Shown here piece by piece: positions 52,934-60,538 of a stretch of DNA of 64,000 nucleotides. This DNA is from a virus: the IMG/VR virus record IMGVR_UViG_3300044699_000088, positions 1 to 64,000 of that record; one strand, 5' to 3'. The notes under the pieces are model-generated. The model was not told the DNA's origin, made no database searches, and saw nothing but the letters and a program-made list of their open reading frames with translations. Numbering within the stretch: position 1 is the stretch's first letter; each line of letters begins with the position of its first letter. The position numbers were made by a program, and so were the translations under genes.

Positions 52934-53482
52934 ATGAGCGAACCTGATGACGATGACTATGAGATGCCTCGCTACTCGGAAGATGCGGCGCACGCTCATG
53001 ACACAGACTTGGAAAACCACCAGTTAATGTTCCGCATGCCGAGCAATGCCGTCGTCAACGTGACGACGCATTGCAGCGCGGAAGATGCGGCGATGCTTCG
53101 CGATCCGATGCTAGTATTCGCTCGCCTCTGTGGCGCGGAAATGGCCGGCCCTTTGGCAACGCTAGTCAAGGATTGGCCGGTGATGCGGGCGCAGCTACTG
53201 GGGCTGATCGACAACGCCAACAAGGAAACGCCTTTTCTAGTTCGCCACGAAGTGCAAATCGTCCTTCCTAGCGGTACCGTCATCACAATCGACGCCAAGC
53301 TGCACGGTGATCTAGATGACCGCCCTATGCTGCGAGACCCGGCTTTAGTCTTTGCGTTCCTTTGCGGAGCGAAGGTCGATGAGCGAGCGTGGGCGCGGGT
53401 CGGAGACTGGCCCGCACTGCGCGCAGCCCTGCGCGGTTTGATCGATGACTCTGAGAGGATGAGCTGGGGCGTGAGCTCATGA
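52934..53482 (+). CDS. Hypothetical protein with an internal duplication
   Basis: The 182-residue product contains the same unit twice, at about residues 53-98 (MLRDPMLVFARLCGAEMAG, then DWPVMRAQLLGLIDNAN) and 131-175 (MLRDPALVFAFLCGAKVDE, then DWPALRAALRGLIDDSE). The units share most conserved positions. Such a tandem suggests a repeat protein or recent duplication. No family recognised. Overlaps the next gene by ATGA. Confidence 0.7.
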   Translation: MSEPDDDDYEMPRYSEDAAHAHDTDLENHQLMFRMPSNAVVNVTTHCSAEDAAMLRDPMLVFARLCGAEMAGPLATLVKDWPVMRAQLLGLIDNANKETPFLVRHEVQIVLPSGTVITIDAKLHGDLDDRPMLRDPALVFAFLCGAKVDERAWARVGDWPALRAALRGLIDDSERMSWGVSS

Positions 53483-53664
53483 AGATTGTCGTCACTGCAC
53501 GCGAAATCATCGACGTAGACGGAGCGTGGGAGGAGTTCTGCGCCGATCACGGGATCAACCTCTACGCGCGGCGCGAAGGACTGATGGGCGACGACGAAGA
53601 ATTCGTGCTCACGCTGGAACAAGCGGAGCGTTATAGGCTCATTCCTCGGCGCGGGGGCGTGTGA
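53479..53664 (+). CDS. Small hypothetical protein
   Basis: A 61-residue product (MKIVVTAREIIDVDGAWEEF) with a strand-helix pattern; 'FVLTLEQAERYRLI' near the end is typical of small phage proteins. Overlaps on both sides. Function unknown. Confidence 0.6.
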   Translation: MKIVVTAREIIDVDGAWEEFCADHGINLYARREGLMGDDEEFVLTLEQAERYRLIPRRGGV

Positions 53665-53891
53665 TGGCCAAAAGAGGATTCTATAACGTCTACGCCGCCT
53701 TCAGCGCCGCTCGTCTTGCCATGCAGCATGCCCGTGGCCGAACCGAAGACAACGGATGGTCGCGCTCCGGCAATTGGTACGATGACCGGAAGCTCGAGCT
53801 GGCGACGGCGGAGCAGAAATACGCGAAGGCTCGAGAGGAGTGGGAGGCGGCGGGGTGCCCCACACCGAAGCGCAAGCGGAAGCGAGGATAA
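53664..53891 (+). CDS. Small basic protein
   Basis: A 75-residue helical product (FYNVYAAFSAARLAMQHARG) ending in a strongly basic tail (PTPKRKRKRG). Starts inside the previous stop. Function unknown. Confidence 0.55.
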   Translation: MAKRGFYNVYAAFSAARLAMQHARGRTEDNGWSRSGNWYDDRKLELATAEQKYAKAREEWEAAGCPTPKRKRKRG

Positions 53892-53904
53892 GGACACATC
53901 CAAA

Positions 53905-54138
53905 ATGACCGACCGAATCAACGATAGCAAACGGATGGCTACCGCAGTGCACGTGATGATTGAGGCGGCGACGCGTTTGGGCCAGATGGTCGCCTCCCTC
54001 GCTGCGCAAGATGACCCCGGACCTGATTGGGCAAACTGGAGGGCCCGGCTAACCATCGCCCTCGGTCGATTTGACAGGGCGCGGGAGGCATATCTGGAAA
54101 TCGCGCGAGAGATTGTCGAGGGGGAGGACGCGAATTGA
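53905..54138 (+). CDS. Small helical protein
   Basis: A 77-residue product (MTDRINDSKRMATAVHVMIE) that looks like a helical hairpin. Its stop overlaps the TTG start of the next gene. Function unknown. Confidence 0.55.
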   Translation: MTDRINDSKRMATAVHVMIEAATRLGQMVASLAAQDDPGPDWANWRARLTIALGRFDRAREAYLEIAREIVEGEDAN

Positions 54139-54590
54139 TTGACACCTCCGAAAAGCCACGCCTGCCCGTAATCGGCGAGTTCGTTCGCGGAGTCGGAACG
54201 CTCCACGCGATCGAGCAGCCACCACCGAGTCATCCTCCGCTGGAGTACATCTTCGCTGAGATCAGTGCGCGTAAAGAGATGCGCAGACGAGGGCACCTCA
54301 TCCGCAAGCTGGATACGCTGAATGATTTCTACGGGCGCGGGACCAGCGTCGAGATGGCGATCCAAGAAATGAAGAAACTCGCTGAGTTGGAAGAGATCAC
54401 CGCCGATAGTGAGGTTGAGCTGGTTGTCGTCCGCGTGGTGAGTTACTTTCGGGCACACCCGGACTCCAGCAAGAACGTCTATGACAAGCGCTTCGTGAAT
54501 ATGGAAACGTTGCCACACGGCTCTCAGTGGAATGTGCCGGACGATGAGGAGGCCGAGGTGTGGTCATCGCAACGAGGCGACCTTCGATGA
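54135..54590 (+). CDS. Hypothetical protein
   Basis: A TTG start overlaps the previous stop. The 151-residue product has a helical middle (SARKEMRRRGHLIRKLDTLN) and a C-terminal domain (ELVVVRVVSYFRAHPDSSKN). No family recognised. Confidence 0.6.
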   Translation: MIDTSEKPRLPVIGEFVRGVGTLHAIEQPPPSHPPLEYIFAEISARKEMRRRGHLIRKLDTLNDFYGRGTSVEMAIQEMKKLAELEEITADSEVELVVVRVVSYFRAHPDSSKNVYDKRFVNMETLPHGSQWNVPDDEEAEVWSSQRGDLR

Positions 54591-55087
54591 TTGACCTGGA
54601 CGCGATCAAGGCGCGCAACGAGGCACGAAAAGCCAGCCCCTACCAGATGGTGGCCCGCAAGGACTTGGGCGCTATGCGGTCAGCGGACGGCGCCGAGGAA
54701 GACGTTGATGTGCTCATCGCTGAAGTGGAGCGGCTCCGCAAATGGCTAGAGGGTGTTCGCGACTTCGCTGAGCGCACCATGCCACACGCTACGGGGCAAG
54801 CGCATCTCGCGCTCATGTCGCTCCGCAGTGCGGCGATAAAAGCGCTCGACGGCGAAGACGAGGGCAACTACCGCTATCGAGCCCGTGGGGACGAAGCTGG
54901 GGCGGAGGAAAAAGGTGTGAGCTGCGACTGCGAATTTGATCCCGACCCGACCGACCCTGATGATGACTGGCACTACCGCCGGACGTGCCAGTTCTGCGGG
55001 CGGCATTGGTATGGGCTCCACTGTCCGCATGATTTGATCCAGAATCCATGCGCACACTGCGGAGAAACGCCAACGGTGCAGCCATGA
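54587..55087 (+). CDS. Hypothetical protein, Ead/Ea22-like N-terminus and zinc ribbon
   Basis: The N-terminal half has LDAIKARNEARKASPYQ, VLIAEVERLRKWLEGVRDFA, the layout seen in many phage 'Ead/Ea22'-like proteins. The C-terminus has CQFCGRHWYGLHCPHDL and CAHCGE, a zinc site. The 166-residue product overlaps genes on both sides. Function unknown. Confidence 0.6.
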   Translation: MIDLDAIKARNEARKASPYQMVARKDLGAMRSADGAEEDVDVLIAEVERLRKWLEGVRDFAERTMPHATGQAHLALMSLRSAAIKALDGEDEGNYRYRARGDEAGAEEKGVSCDCEFDPDPTDPDDDWHYRRTCQFCGRHWYGLHCPHDLIQNPCAHCGETPTVQP

Positions 55088-55296
55088 GCTACCGCGTACG
55101 TCTTTCGTGCAGCGACTGCACTGGCGAAGATCCACTCGGATGTTTTGACGGCGGAACGGAGCTGCTGAACAACGGTCAAGAATTTGCCACTATCGAGGAC
55201 GCAGAGCGGGCTGGCGACGACGAGACGCGCGGTTGCGCGCCGTGGGATTACGAGATCGAGGAGATGCCGGCCCGCGTGCTTAGCGGTGAGGGATAG
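55084..55296 (+). CDS. Small Cys-containing protein
   Basis: A 70-residue product (MSYRVRLSCSDCTGEDPLGC) with a CSDC pair and a compact alpha/beta pattern (EFATIEDAERAGDDETRGC). Overlaps the previous stop. Function unknown. Confidence 0.55.
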   Translation: MSYRVRLSCSDCTGEDPLGCFDGGTELLNNGQEFATIEDAERAGDDETRGCAPWDYEIEEMPARVLSGEG

Positions 55297-55456
55297 GGTG
55301 ATAAAAGCGACCAGAATTTTTCTCGTTGATGGTGATTCAGCGGTCGTGGAGCACGGAGAAAATCGGTGCTGGGCCTCTGAGGAGGTGCAGGAAATCGAGA
55401 TCGAAGTTCCGAAGGGGACGCGATGCGATATTTGTGACGAGACAATCCCCTCCTAA
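55286..55456 (+). CDS. Small hypothetical protein
   Basis: A GTG start (55286, or 55298) gives a product of 52-56 residues with RCDICDETIPS at the end and a beta-rich start (KATRIFLVDGDSAVVEHG). It is the last gene of the rightward operon and converges on a minus-strand membrane protein gene. Confidence 0.5.
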   Translation: MRDRVIKATRIFLVDGDSAVVEHGENRCWASEEVQEIEIEVPKGTRCDICDETIPS

Positions 55457-55824
55457 TCCCGTCCCTGTCGCCCCGTCTTCACCCGCACCTGCTCCCTCTC
55501 TCGAAGATCCGCCATCCCCTGGCGAAGCGCATCAAGCCGCGCGATAATCTCCCGCTGATCCCCCGCCGCAGCTTCCTTCGACTGCTTCTCGACCTCGAGG
55601 CGCACAATCGCCCGCTCAACCTCAACGAACTGTCGTGCGTGCACATCCACCCGCGCGCTCATCCCAAACCACGCACTGAGCGCCACTACGAGAGAGCCCA
55701 TGAGCGAGATAGACCAGCTCACCAGGTCACGAGCGGAAACGCGGAACGGAGTGCCCTGCTCCGCCCGCGTGAAATCATTGGCCGACACGCCTCCGTTGCC
55801 ACTTCGCCCCGTCCAATCGCCCAT
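55453..55824 (-). CDS. Membrane protein with C-terminal coiled coil
   Basis: Start 55824 (MGDWTGRSGNGGVSAND) is chosen since the longer upstream frame is basic noise. The 123-residue product has one membrane helix (LVSWSISLMGSLVVALSAWF) and a coiled coil (VEVERAIVRLEVEKQSKEAA, REIIARLDALRQGMADLR). The layout resembles i-spanin or superinfection-exclusion proteins, but no family match is claimed. Confidence 0.6.
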   Translation of the reverse strand: MGDWTGRSGNGGVSANDFTRAEQGTPFRVSARDLVSWSISLMGSLVVALSAWFGMSARVDVHARQFVEVERAIVRLEVEKQSKEAAAGDQREIIARLDALRQGMADLREREQVRVKTGRQGRD

Positions 55825-56008
55825 GGCACACACGCCCCCTACTCCTGGAGTGACGAAAGCGGGAAGAACCCCACCCCCTGCGCGGGAAAGATTCTGATTG
55901 ATCCTCCGGGCGAGGGAGAGTGTGAGGGAGGGGTTGAGTGTGGCCCCCGCCCGGAGGCGTGTCGGCGAGCTAGGGCGAGCTCGCGAGCGGCGGGAATTAT
56001 AGCAAAAA

Positions 56009-56036
56009 GGCCCCGCCCGCTGGAGAGGGCAGGGCC
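56009..56036 (-). terminator. Leftward intrinsic terminator
   Basis: GGCCCCGCCC pairs with GGGCAGGGCC with one mismatch and an 8-base loop. On the minus strand the stem is followed by TTTTTGCT. No minus-strand gene lies just upstream, so it may block antisense or read-through transcription from further right. Confidence 0.6.
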
Positions 56037-56217
56037 AGGGGAAGCAGCTCCCGGTCAAACGAGAGCCGCGGGGGAGTGTAGCAAATTGCGCATGGGGAAA
56101 TGCTGCGCTTTCATTTGTTTTCGGCACGCTGTTTGACCGTCGAGAAGGTGATGGCTTATTCTGCGAGCAGGGTGATGAGGGTCAAAGCAGGCGCGACGGC
56201 GAAGGGAATCGCTTGCT

Positions 56218-56245
56218 TTCTAGGTTGTTACTTTCCTGCCTAGAA
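56218..56245 (+). promoter_or_regulatory. Inverted repeat, possible operator
   Basis: TTCTAGG (56218-56224) and CCTAGAA (56239-56245) form a perfect inverted repeat with a 14-base spacer about 30 bases before the HicB-like gene. TAGAAT inside it could be a -10 box, but no -35 at good spacing is seen. Confidence 0.45.
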
Positions 56246-56275
56246 TTTGTCCGGTGGTGAAAGGAGGAGGTCTGG

Positions 56276-56659
56276 ATGCAAAAGGCTAATCATCTTCATG
56301 AGTCCGCGTCAAACAAAGACATCGACGCGCACATCGTTGCGGTCTGGAACCTCCGCGTCTGGGTCACCGAGGAGGATGATGGGTTCTTCTTCGCGCAGGG
56401 GCTGGAGGTTGACTACGCGGCGCAGGGTTCTTCGCTGGAAGAGGTTATGAACACATTCTTCGAGGGATTCACCCGCACGATTGACGCACATCTGCGGGAG
56501 TACAAAGACATATCGAACTTCCTCAAGCCGGTATCGGCGGCAGTGCTCATGGATTTCAATGCGAGGAAAGGCGAGAAGGAACCAATCCAGTGCATGGCTA
56601 TTAGTTTGCACTTGCATTCAGCAAAAATTGAGTTTTATGAGGTTTCGAAGGTCGCCTAG
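56276..56659 (+). CDS. HicB-like protein without an obvious toxin partner
   Basis: The 127-residue protein begins after AAAGGAGGAGG. Its middle fits the HicB fold (WNLRVWVTEEDDGFFFAQGL, EVDYAAQGSSLEEVMNTFFE), with the 'GSSLEE' helix start of that family. No HTH tail is visible. Its stop codon lies within the loop of a terminator. It could be an orphan antitoxin or an anti-defence protein. Confidence 0.6.
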   Translation: MQKANHLHESASNKDIDAHIVAVWNLRVWVTEEDDGFFFAQGLEVDYAAQGSSLEEVMNTFFEGFTRTIDAHLREYKDISNFLKPVSAAVLMDFNARKGEKEPIQCMAISLHLHSAKIEFYEVSKVA

Positions 56660-56678
56660 TTGGCGACCTTCGAGTTTT
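56646..56678 (+). terminator. Intrinsic terminator overlapping a stop codon
   Basis: A perfect 11-base stem CGAAGGTCGCC / GGCGACCTTCG with a 5-base loop that contains the TAG stop of the HicB-like gene, followed by AGTTTTGA. It separates that gene from the next one. Confidence 0.8.
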
Positions 56679-56690
56679 GACGCTTTGAGT

Positions 56691-56954
56691 ATGTCAGGCC
56701 CTGGTCCGGTCAATCGCGATGATGTAATTCGCGTCCTCACGGCTTTCAAGGTTCAGGTGACTCCGTTGAGCAATGATTGGTTTGAGATCAGGCGATGGGG
56801 CGCTCTTCTCGAAGAACTCAAATTTCCGGTAAGCGTCGATCCTCGACACGTAGTGCGCTTGGCAAATAGGTTGAAGATTCCTACGCACCTGTTTTGGCAT
56901 GTGGACATGCTGGACGAGTACGTTAGCCTCAACTTGATCGCCGGCCCAGGCTAA
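56691..56954 (+). CDS. Hypothetical protein
   Basis: An 87-residue product (MSGPGPVNRDDVIRVLTAFK) with a probable alpha/beta fold (DWFEIRRWGALLEELKFPVS, VVRLANRLKIPTHLFWHVD). It lies 13 bases past a terminator and has no clear ribosome site, so expression may depend on read-through. It might partner the HicB-like protein, but it lacks the HicA His motif. Confidence 0.5.
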   Translation: MSGPGPVNRDDVIRVLTAFKVQVTPLSNDWFEIRRWGALLEELKFPVSVDPRHVVRLANRLKIPTHLFWHVDMLDEYVSLNLIAGPG

Positions 56955-56978
56955 CGGCAGCCCTTGGCTCAACCGATT

Positions 56979-57338
56979 CTAGACCCCGATCACCTCAACC
57001 GGAATCCCCTTCTCACGCGCAAACCCGATCGTCATCGCCGTCCCGCCCGACTCGCCATCCCAGAACGCGATGAGCCGGTCGGCCATGCGCACGATCTCCC
57101 GGTTCCGGATGGCCGGAGCACGATAGCGACCATATCTCTTGTAGTTCGGCCGGATGATGTGGCGGTGCCGCTCCTCCATACCCGCCTGCTTGCACCAGAG
57201 CTCCGCCAGCGTGTCCGCACCCTCAGCCCCACCCGAGACTAGCTCCCACGGTCGGGAGATGGCGGAGAGCGCCTTAGCGATGGCTTCGGAGTCGGTCCAT
57301 GAGCGGGAGCCGATGACGGCGATACGTTTAACGCCCAC
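56979..57338 (-). CDS. SLOG-family nucleotide-binding protein (DUF2493, YspA-like)
   Basis: The 119-residue protein has IAVIGSRSWTDSEAIAKAL, WELVSGGAEGADTLAELW, NREIVRMADRLIAFWDGESG followed by GTAMTIGFAREKG. These are the DUF2493/YspA signatures of the SLOG Rossmann-like superfamily, thought to bind nucleotides or nucleotide-derived signals. It starts with GTG, overlapping the end of a small basic gene. Common in phages; function unproven. Confidence 0.85.
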   Translation of the reverse strand: MGVKRIAVIGSRSWTDSEAIAKALSAISRPWELVSGGAEGADTLAELWCKQAGMEERHRHIIRPNYKRYGRYRAPAIRNREIVRMADRLIAFWDGESGGTAMTIGFAREKGIPVEVIGV

Positions 57339-57471
57339 GCTTCACTCGAATCTTTCTGCCGTTAGGACGTGGCCGGTTGTGGGCTCTCACGGCACGTTTC
57401 CCGTGCCGCATGACAGCCTTGGCGCGGCGTCGATGCTGCCGGGTGATCCGACGTTTCTTGCTTGCGCTCAT
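57328..57471 (-). CDS. Very basic small protein
   Basis: A 47-residue frame starting MSASKKRRITRQHRRRAKAV and ending NGRKIRVKRGR is about half Lys, Arg and His. It overlaps the start of the SLOG gene by 11 bases, the usual spacing of coupled genes. The ribosome site is weak. It could bind nucleic acid or be a chance frame. Confidence 0.45.
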   Translation of the reverse strand: MSASKKRRITRQHRRRAKAVMRHGKRAVRAHNRPRPNGRKIRVKRGR

Positions 57472-57815
57472 GGGCATTGTCGCCCGGTTCGCGGCGTCAC
57501 CGCCGGGCTCGATGATAGCTAAGGGTCGTGCTAGCGAGCCGTGATCGCGAAGTTCTCAGATTCCTCGCGGCCGTGCTCTCCGAGTTCTCCCCCGCCGCTA
57601 TGCGCTGCGATGCCGCCCTAGCCAAGCCGCCTCACGGCGGTTACCTTCCGGACTGCGCCGAGGAGCCACCTCGATGATCTCGGCTAGAAGTGCTGGTGTT
57701 CTTACGGTGCCTTCGATGCTGTTTGTCGTCGCAGCCCCACGGTTCACTTTCACGACCTTATCCGCTGGTCCTTTGGGTGACAGTTAATGCCACGTCACTG
57801 CTGGGAAGTGTAGCA

Positions 57816-57860
57816 GACAGAAAGGGGCCCAAATTCGCTCCACTTGTCACACCCCAAAAC
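57816..57860. repeat. 45-base direct repeat, copy 1
   Basis: GACAGAAA, a variable four-base stretch, then CCC-AA-TCGC-like text and the exact core ACTTGTCACACCCCAAAAC. The second copy begins 201 bases downstream. About 36 of the 45 bases agree. Confidence 0.7.
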
Positions 57861-58016
57861 TGCAGAACCGGAGTAGGGGAAGGGGGCTGCACGCAACCGC
57901 GAGTCATGGTGAGCTACGCACATTTTCAGAAACCACGAAAGTTTTCCGGTTCACATTCCGAGAGGGGCCCGGAACAATCCGCCAAAACCTGCTTGATTGT
58001 TTCACTTTCCTCGCCT

Positions 58017-58061
58017 GACAGAAACCCGCCCGAAATCGCCCTACTTGTCACACCCCAAAAC
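58017..58061. repeat. 45-base direct repeat, copy 2
   Basis: Second copy, same orientation, ending 27 bases before the integrase stop. The 19-base core ACTTGTCACACCCCAAAAC is identical to copy 1. Candidates are binding sites for integrase, an excision factor or a replication protein. Confidence 0.7.
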
Positions 58062-58088
58062 GGCCAGTGCCGTGGTAAGGAGGCTGGC

Positions 58089-59234
58089 CTAGTTCACTTC
58101 GATTGCCTTCGCCGCGCGCTCGATGGCTTGTCCGTCGAGCCGCAGATAGTGCTTGCGCAGAATCTTCGCCCCCTCGGCCGGCCGGTCTGCCACTGGATGA
58201 CTAAACACGTGACCGGTCATCTGCGCGATTTCCGCTTCCGAGAGCCCCGCTTGCAAGAGCCGCGTGGCGATCGTCGCGCGACAGTCGCGCCACTGGAAGT
58301 CCTTGATGTGCGCCGCACGCTTGGCTGCGGCGAAATCGTCGAGGATCTGCCACAGGCTCATGTCAGCCAGAATGAGCCCTCCATGCGCAGCGCGCGGTTC
58401 GAGAATCGTCCGGACCGTTGGCGACATAGCGATAATGCGCCCCTTCTTCGCCTTGGTGATCTCCCATGGCAAGCGGAGGACGCCTGCTTCAAAATCGCAA
58501 TATTCCGCATCGAGCTTCAGGAGCTCACCCTGGCGCATACCCGTGTGCAGGGCAAGGATGAATGCTTCACGAGTGCGCGCCGCGTAAACCTTTAGCATGG
58601 CTGCCTGCTCCTTGGCTGAGAGCACGCGAGTTCGCGGGGTTTCCGCCTTGAGCTGCACGATCGAATTTCCTCGCCTGGCTCGAGTCGGGCTCTTCGCGAT
58701 GAGGTTCATTTCTACGGCACGCGAAAAGATGCATACGAGCACAGCCATCTCACGATTCACTGTCGCGATAGACCGCGGCCCCGACCCTTCGGTGATCTTA
58801 GAGCCGCCGTGTCGTTTCGGAGCGACTAATCGGGCATCGCGCAGCGCTAGGAGCTCGGGGAACGTGATGCTCGTCAGCAGGCGCGGACCAAGCGCCGGGA
58901 TGAGCACATTATTAATGATGTTCCGCGTGAGCTGCGGGCGAGCGAGGCCGCGAAGTTTGACCCCGTTTTGATAGACCGGCTCGACGCAGCAATGGGTCGC
59001 GTAGTCGCGGGCCATCTCCGCAAACGTGGTGATTGTTGGTCCGGTCGCGGCGCTTGCCTTTTCGCGGTTCGCTTCATCGACGAGGTCACGAAGAAGGTCG
59101 CTGGCCGCTGCCTTGGTGTCGCTCTCCTTCGGTTGGCGCCGCAGTTCGTGCTTCTTGCCGTTTGCGTCGGTGTACGAGACTCGAGCTACCCACTTGCCCG
59201 ATATTTCTTGACGTAGCCGATTGGTTTGTTAGCC
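58089..59234 (-). pseudogene. int: Tyrosine integrase, one frameshift
   Basis: The N-terminal arm-binding domain (MANKPIGYVKK, then GKWVARVSYTDANGKKHEL) and the rest are separated by a missing A near 59203; restoring it gives about 382 residues. The catalytic domain has GMRQGELLKL (Arg I), a Lys region (EITKAKKGR), WRDCRATIATRLLQAGLSEA (box II), MTGHVFS (His III) and LRKHYLRLDG (Tyr nucleophile). In box II the usual His of HxxR is Arg (RDCR). It would recombine the tRNA-Leu site directly upstream. Confidence 0.88.
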
Positions 59235-59342
59235 ATGTTTTTGTACCGCTATTGTACCGCTATGAGCTGCCATCCTCTACTTGTTGCGTCTCGTTTTGTC
59301 TCACATTTGCTATGTTTTCTTGAAATTGCTCTCTCAGATACA

Positions 59343-59403
59343 GCAGACTCAAAATCTGCCGGGGTTAACCCCCATGTCGGTTCGAGTCCGACCTCGGGCA
59401 CCA
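59343..59403 (+). other. Attachment site: 3' part of tRNA-Leu(CAA)
   Basis: The sequence GCAGACTCAAAATCTGC is a complete anticodon stem-loop with anticodon CAA. A variable arm follows, then the T arm (GTCGG TTCGAGT CCGAC, 59376-59392), the 3' acceptor strand CTCGGGC, the discriminator A and CCA. The 5' acceptor strand (expected GCCCGAG) and D arm are absent upstream, so this is not a full tRNA. It is the att core used by the integrase: attP or the int-proximal prophage junction. Confidence 0.85.
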
Positions 59404-59506
59404 ACAAAACAAAGGACTTAGCGGGATTTGTTGGGCAAAAAAAGACAAAAAGTTATTTACGGTTGTACCGCTTATTGTACCGGGTTGCGCCGAATCGTGA
59501 GGGTGG

Positions 59507-59917
59507 ATGAGGAGCAACAAGAAGAAAAGCGCGGCGGAGCTTCTTGCCGAAAATCGCGTCCTGCGCCAGGCGCGCGTCACCGATGGATTGGCAACGATTC
59601 TAATCACTGCGATCAAATGGGGATGCGCCTTGGGCGTCGTTCGCTACATTAGCGTCATGGTAGTGGCGCTAGCCGGCGAGACGACAACGGCTAATATCGC
59701 AATGAAAATCCTTGGTAACTTCTCCATTTCTCAGGCACTTGCCTGGTCTCTTAGTGCAGGGTCGGCCGGTTATGGACTCGCACAGAATAAGCTGCGAAAG
59801 GACACCGTTGAGCGGTTACAGAGTCGGATTCGTGAGCTTGAGGAGAGTTGCGATCCGCGGCGCTCCTCCAGTCGCTTGACCCCACGTGGAGACACGAGAC
59901 CAGAGGACAAAACATGA
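59507..59917 (+). CDS. Membrane protein A of a two-gene module
   Basis: The 136-residue product has a charged N-terminus (SNKKKSAAELLAENRVLRQA), two hydrophobic segments (AIKWGCALGVVRYISVMVVA and LAWSLSAGSAGYGLAQ) and a coiled-coil plus Pro/Arg tail (DTVERLQSRIRELEE, then LTPRGDTRPEDK). Relatives occur in genomic islands and prophages next to a second membrane protein, as here. Its stop overlaps the next ATG. Function unknown. Confidence 0.7.
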   Translation: MRSNKKKSAAELLAENRVLRQARVTDGLATILITAIKWGCALGVVRYISVMVVALAGETTTANIAMKILGNFSISQALAWSLSAGSAGYGLAQNKLRKDTVERLQSRIRELEESCDPRRSSSRLTPRGDTRPEDKT

Positions 59918-60465
59918 GCGAAGCACAAGCGGTAACCGGGCTCGCAAGCGCCGTGTCGTTACTCGGTATTGTCATGCTCCTGATGTGGCTATACAGGGAC
60001 TATCGTGTCGATGCCTTCCGGCAACAAATGTTCGCCATGAGGGACGAGCTATTCGATTTGGCAAACGCCGGATTGATTAGCTTCGATGATTCGGCATACG
60101 GCATGCTGCGAAGAACGATGAACGGGTATATCCGCTTCGGTCATCGGCTGTCATTGCTGCACGTGCTGATATTCGCGGTCATCACAAGGTCGTCATCTCG
60201 TGAAAGATCATTCGATTCGCGATGGGTGGCGACCCTAGCGACACTTCCTCCGGAAGCACGGGAGCGGCTCCAAGAGTTTCGCCATGGCATGGATCGGCTC
60301 GTCGTCAAGCACGCTATCTTGAACTCGCCCTTGCTCGTGGCGATGGTCGTGCCCGCGCTGTTAGGCGCATTTCTCGCCGAGATGTGCGCCAGGTGGCTGT
60401 CTCGTCAGCTACGCACCGAATTAGACAAGATCGACACTGCGGCCCTCGCGTATGGCGAAGCATAG
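59914..60465 (+). CDS. Membrane protein B of a two-gene module
   Basis: The 183-residue product begins with an N-terminal helix (AVSLLGIVMLLMWLYRDYRV), then a soluble amphipathic region (QQMFAMRDELFDLANAG, SAYGMLRRTMNGYIRFGHRL), and a C-terminal membrane helix (LLVAMVVPALLGAFLAEM). The arrangement with its partner recurs in mobile elements. Superinfection exclusion or defence is a guess. Confidence 0.7.
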   Translation: MSEAQAVTGLASAVSLLGIVMLLMWLYRDYRVDAFRQQMFAMRDELFDLANAGLISFDDSAYGMLRRTMNGYIRFGHRLSLLHVLIFAVITRSSSRERSFDSRWVATLATLPPEARERLQEFRHGMDRLVVKHAILNSPLLVAMVVPALLGAFLAEMCARWLSRQLRTELDKIDTAALAYGEA

Positions 60466-60538
60466 CGACAGGTTCCGGCCATCCACATCGGCGACCCCGC
60501 CTGAATTGCCCCAGAGAGAGTAGGGGGGGGGCACGCTG

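Larger units (their letters stand above)
55825..56275. other. Intergenic region
   Basis: No gene is supported in these 450 bases. The stretch holds the 5' side of the minus-strand membrane protein gene, a leftward terminator-like hairpin at 56009-56036, and an inverted repeat at 56218-56245 before the HicB-like gene. Confidence 0.6.
57472..58088. other. Non-coding region with two direct repeats
   Basis: About 600 bases between the small basic gene and the integrase stop hold no convincing gene on either strand. The rightward frame that crosses this area and the integrase is a shadow. The only structure is the 45-base repeat described next. Confidence 0.6.

Noticed and set aside
55825-56127. 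N-terminal extension of the minus-strand membrane protein
   Set aside because: The upstream residues are basic, Pro/Ser-rich noise; the Met at 55824 gives a normal membrane-anchored layout.
57690-58595. Long rightward open frame of 301 codons crossing the integrase region
   Set aside because: It runs antisense to the integrase, whose motifs are clear. Its own text has no domain and no start context.
59343-59403. Complete tRNA-Leu gene
   Set aside because: The anticodon arm, T arm and CCA are present, but the 5' acceptor strand and D arm are missing upstream.
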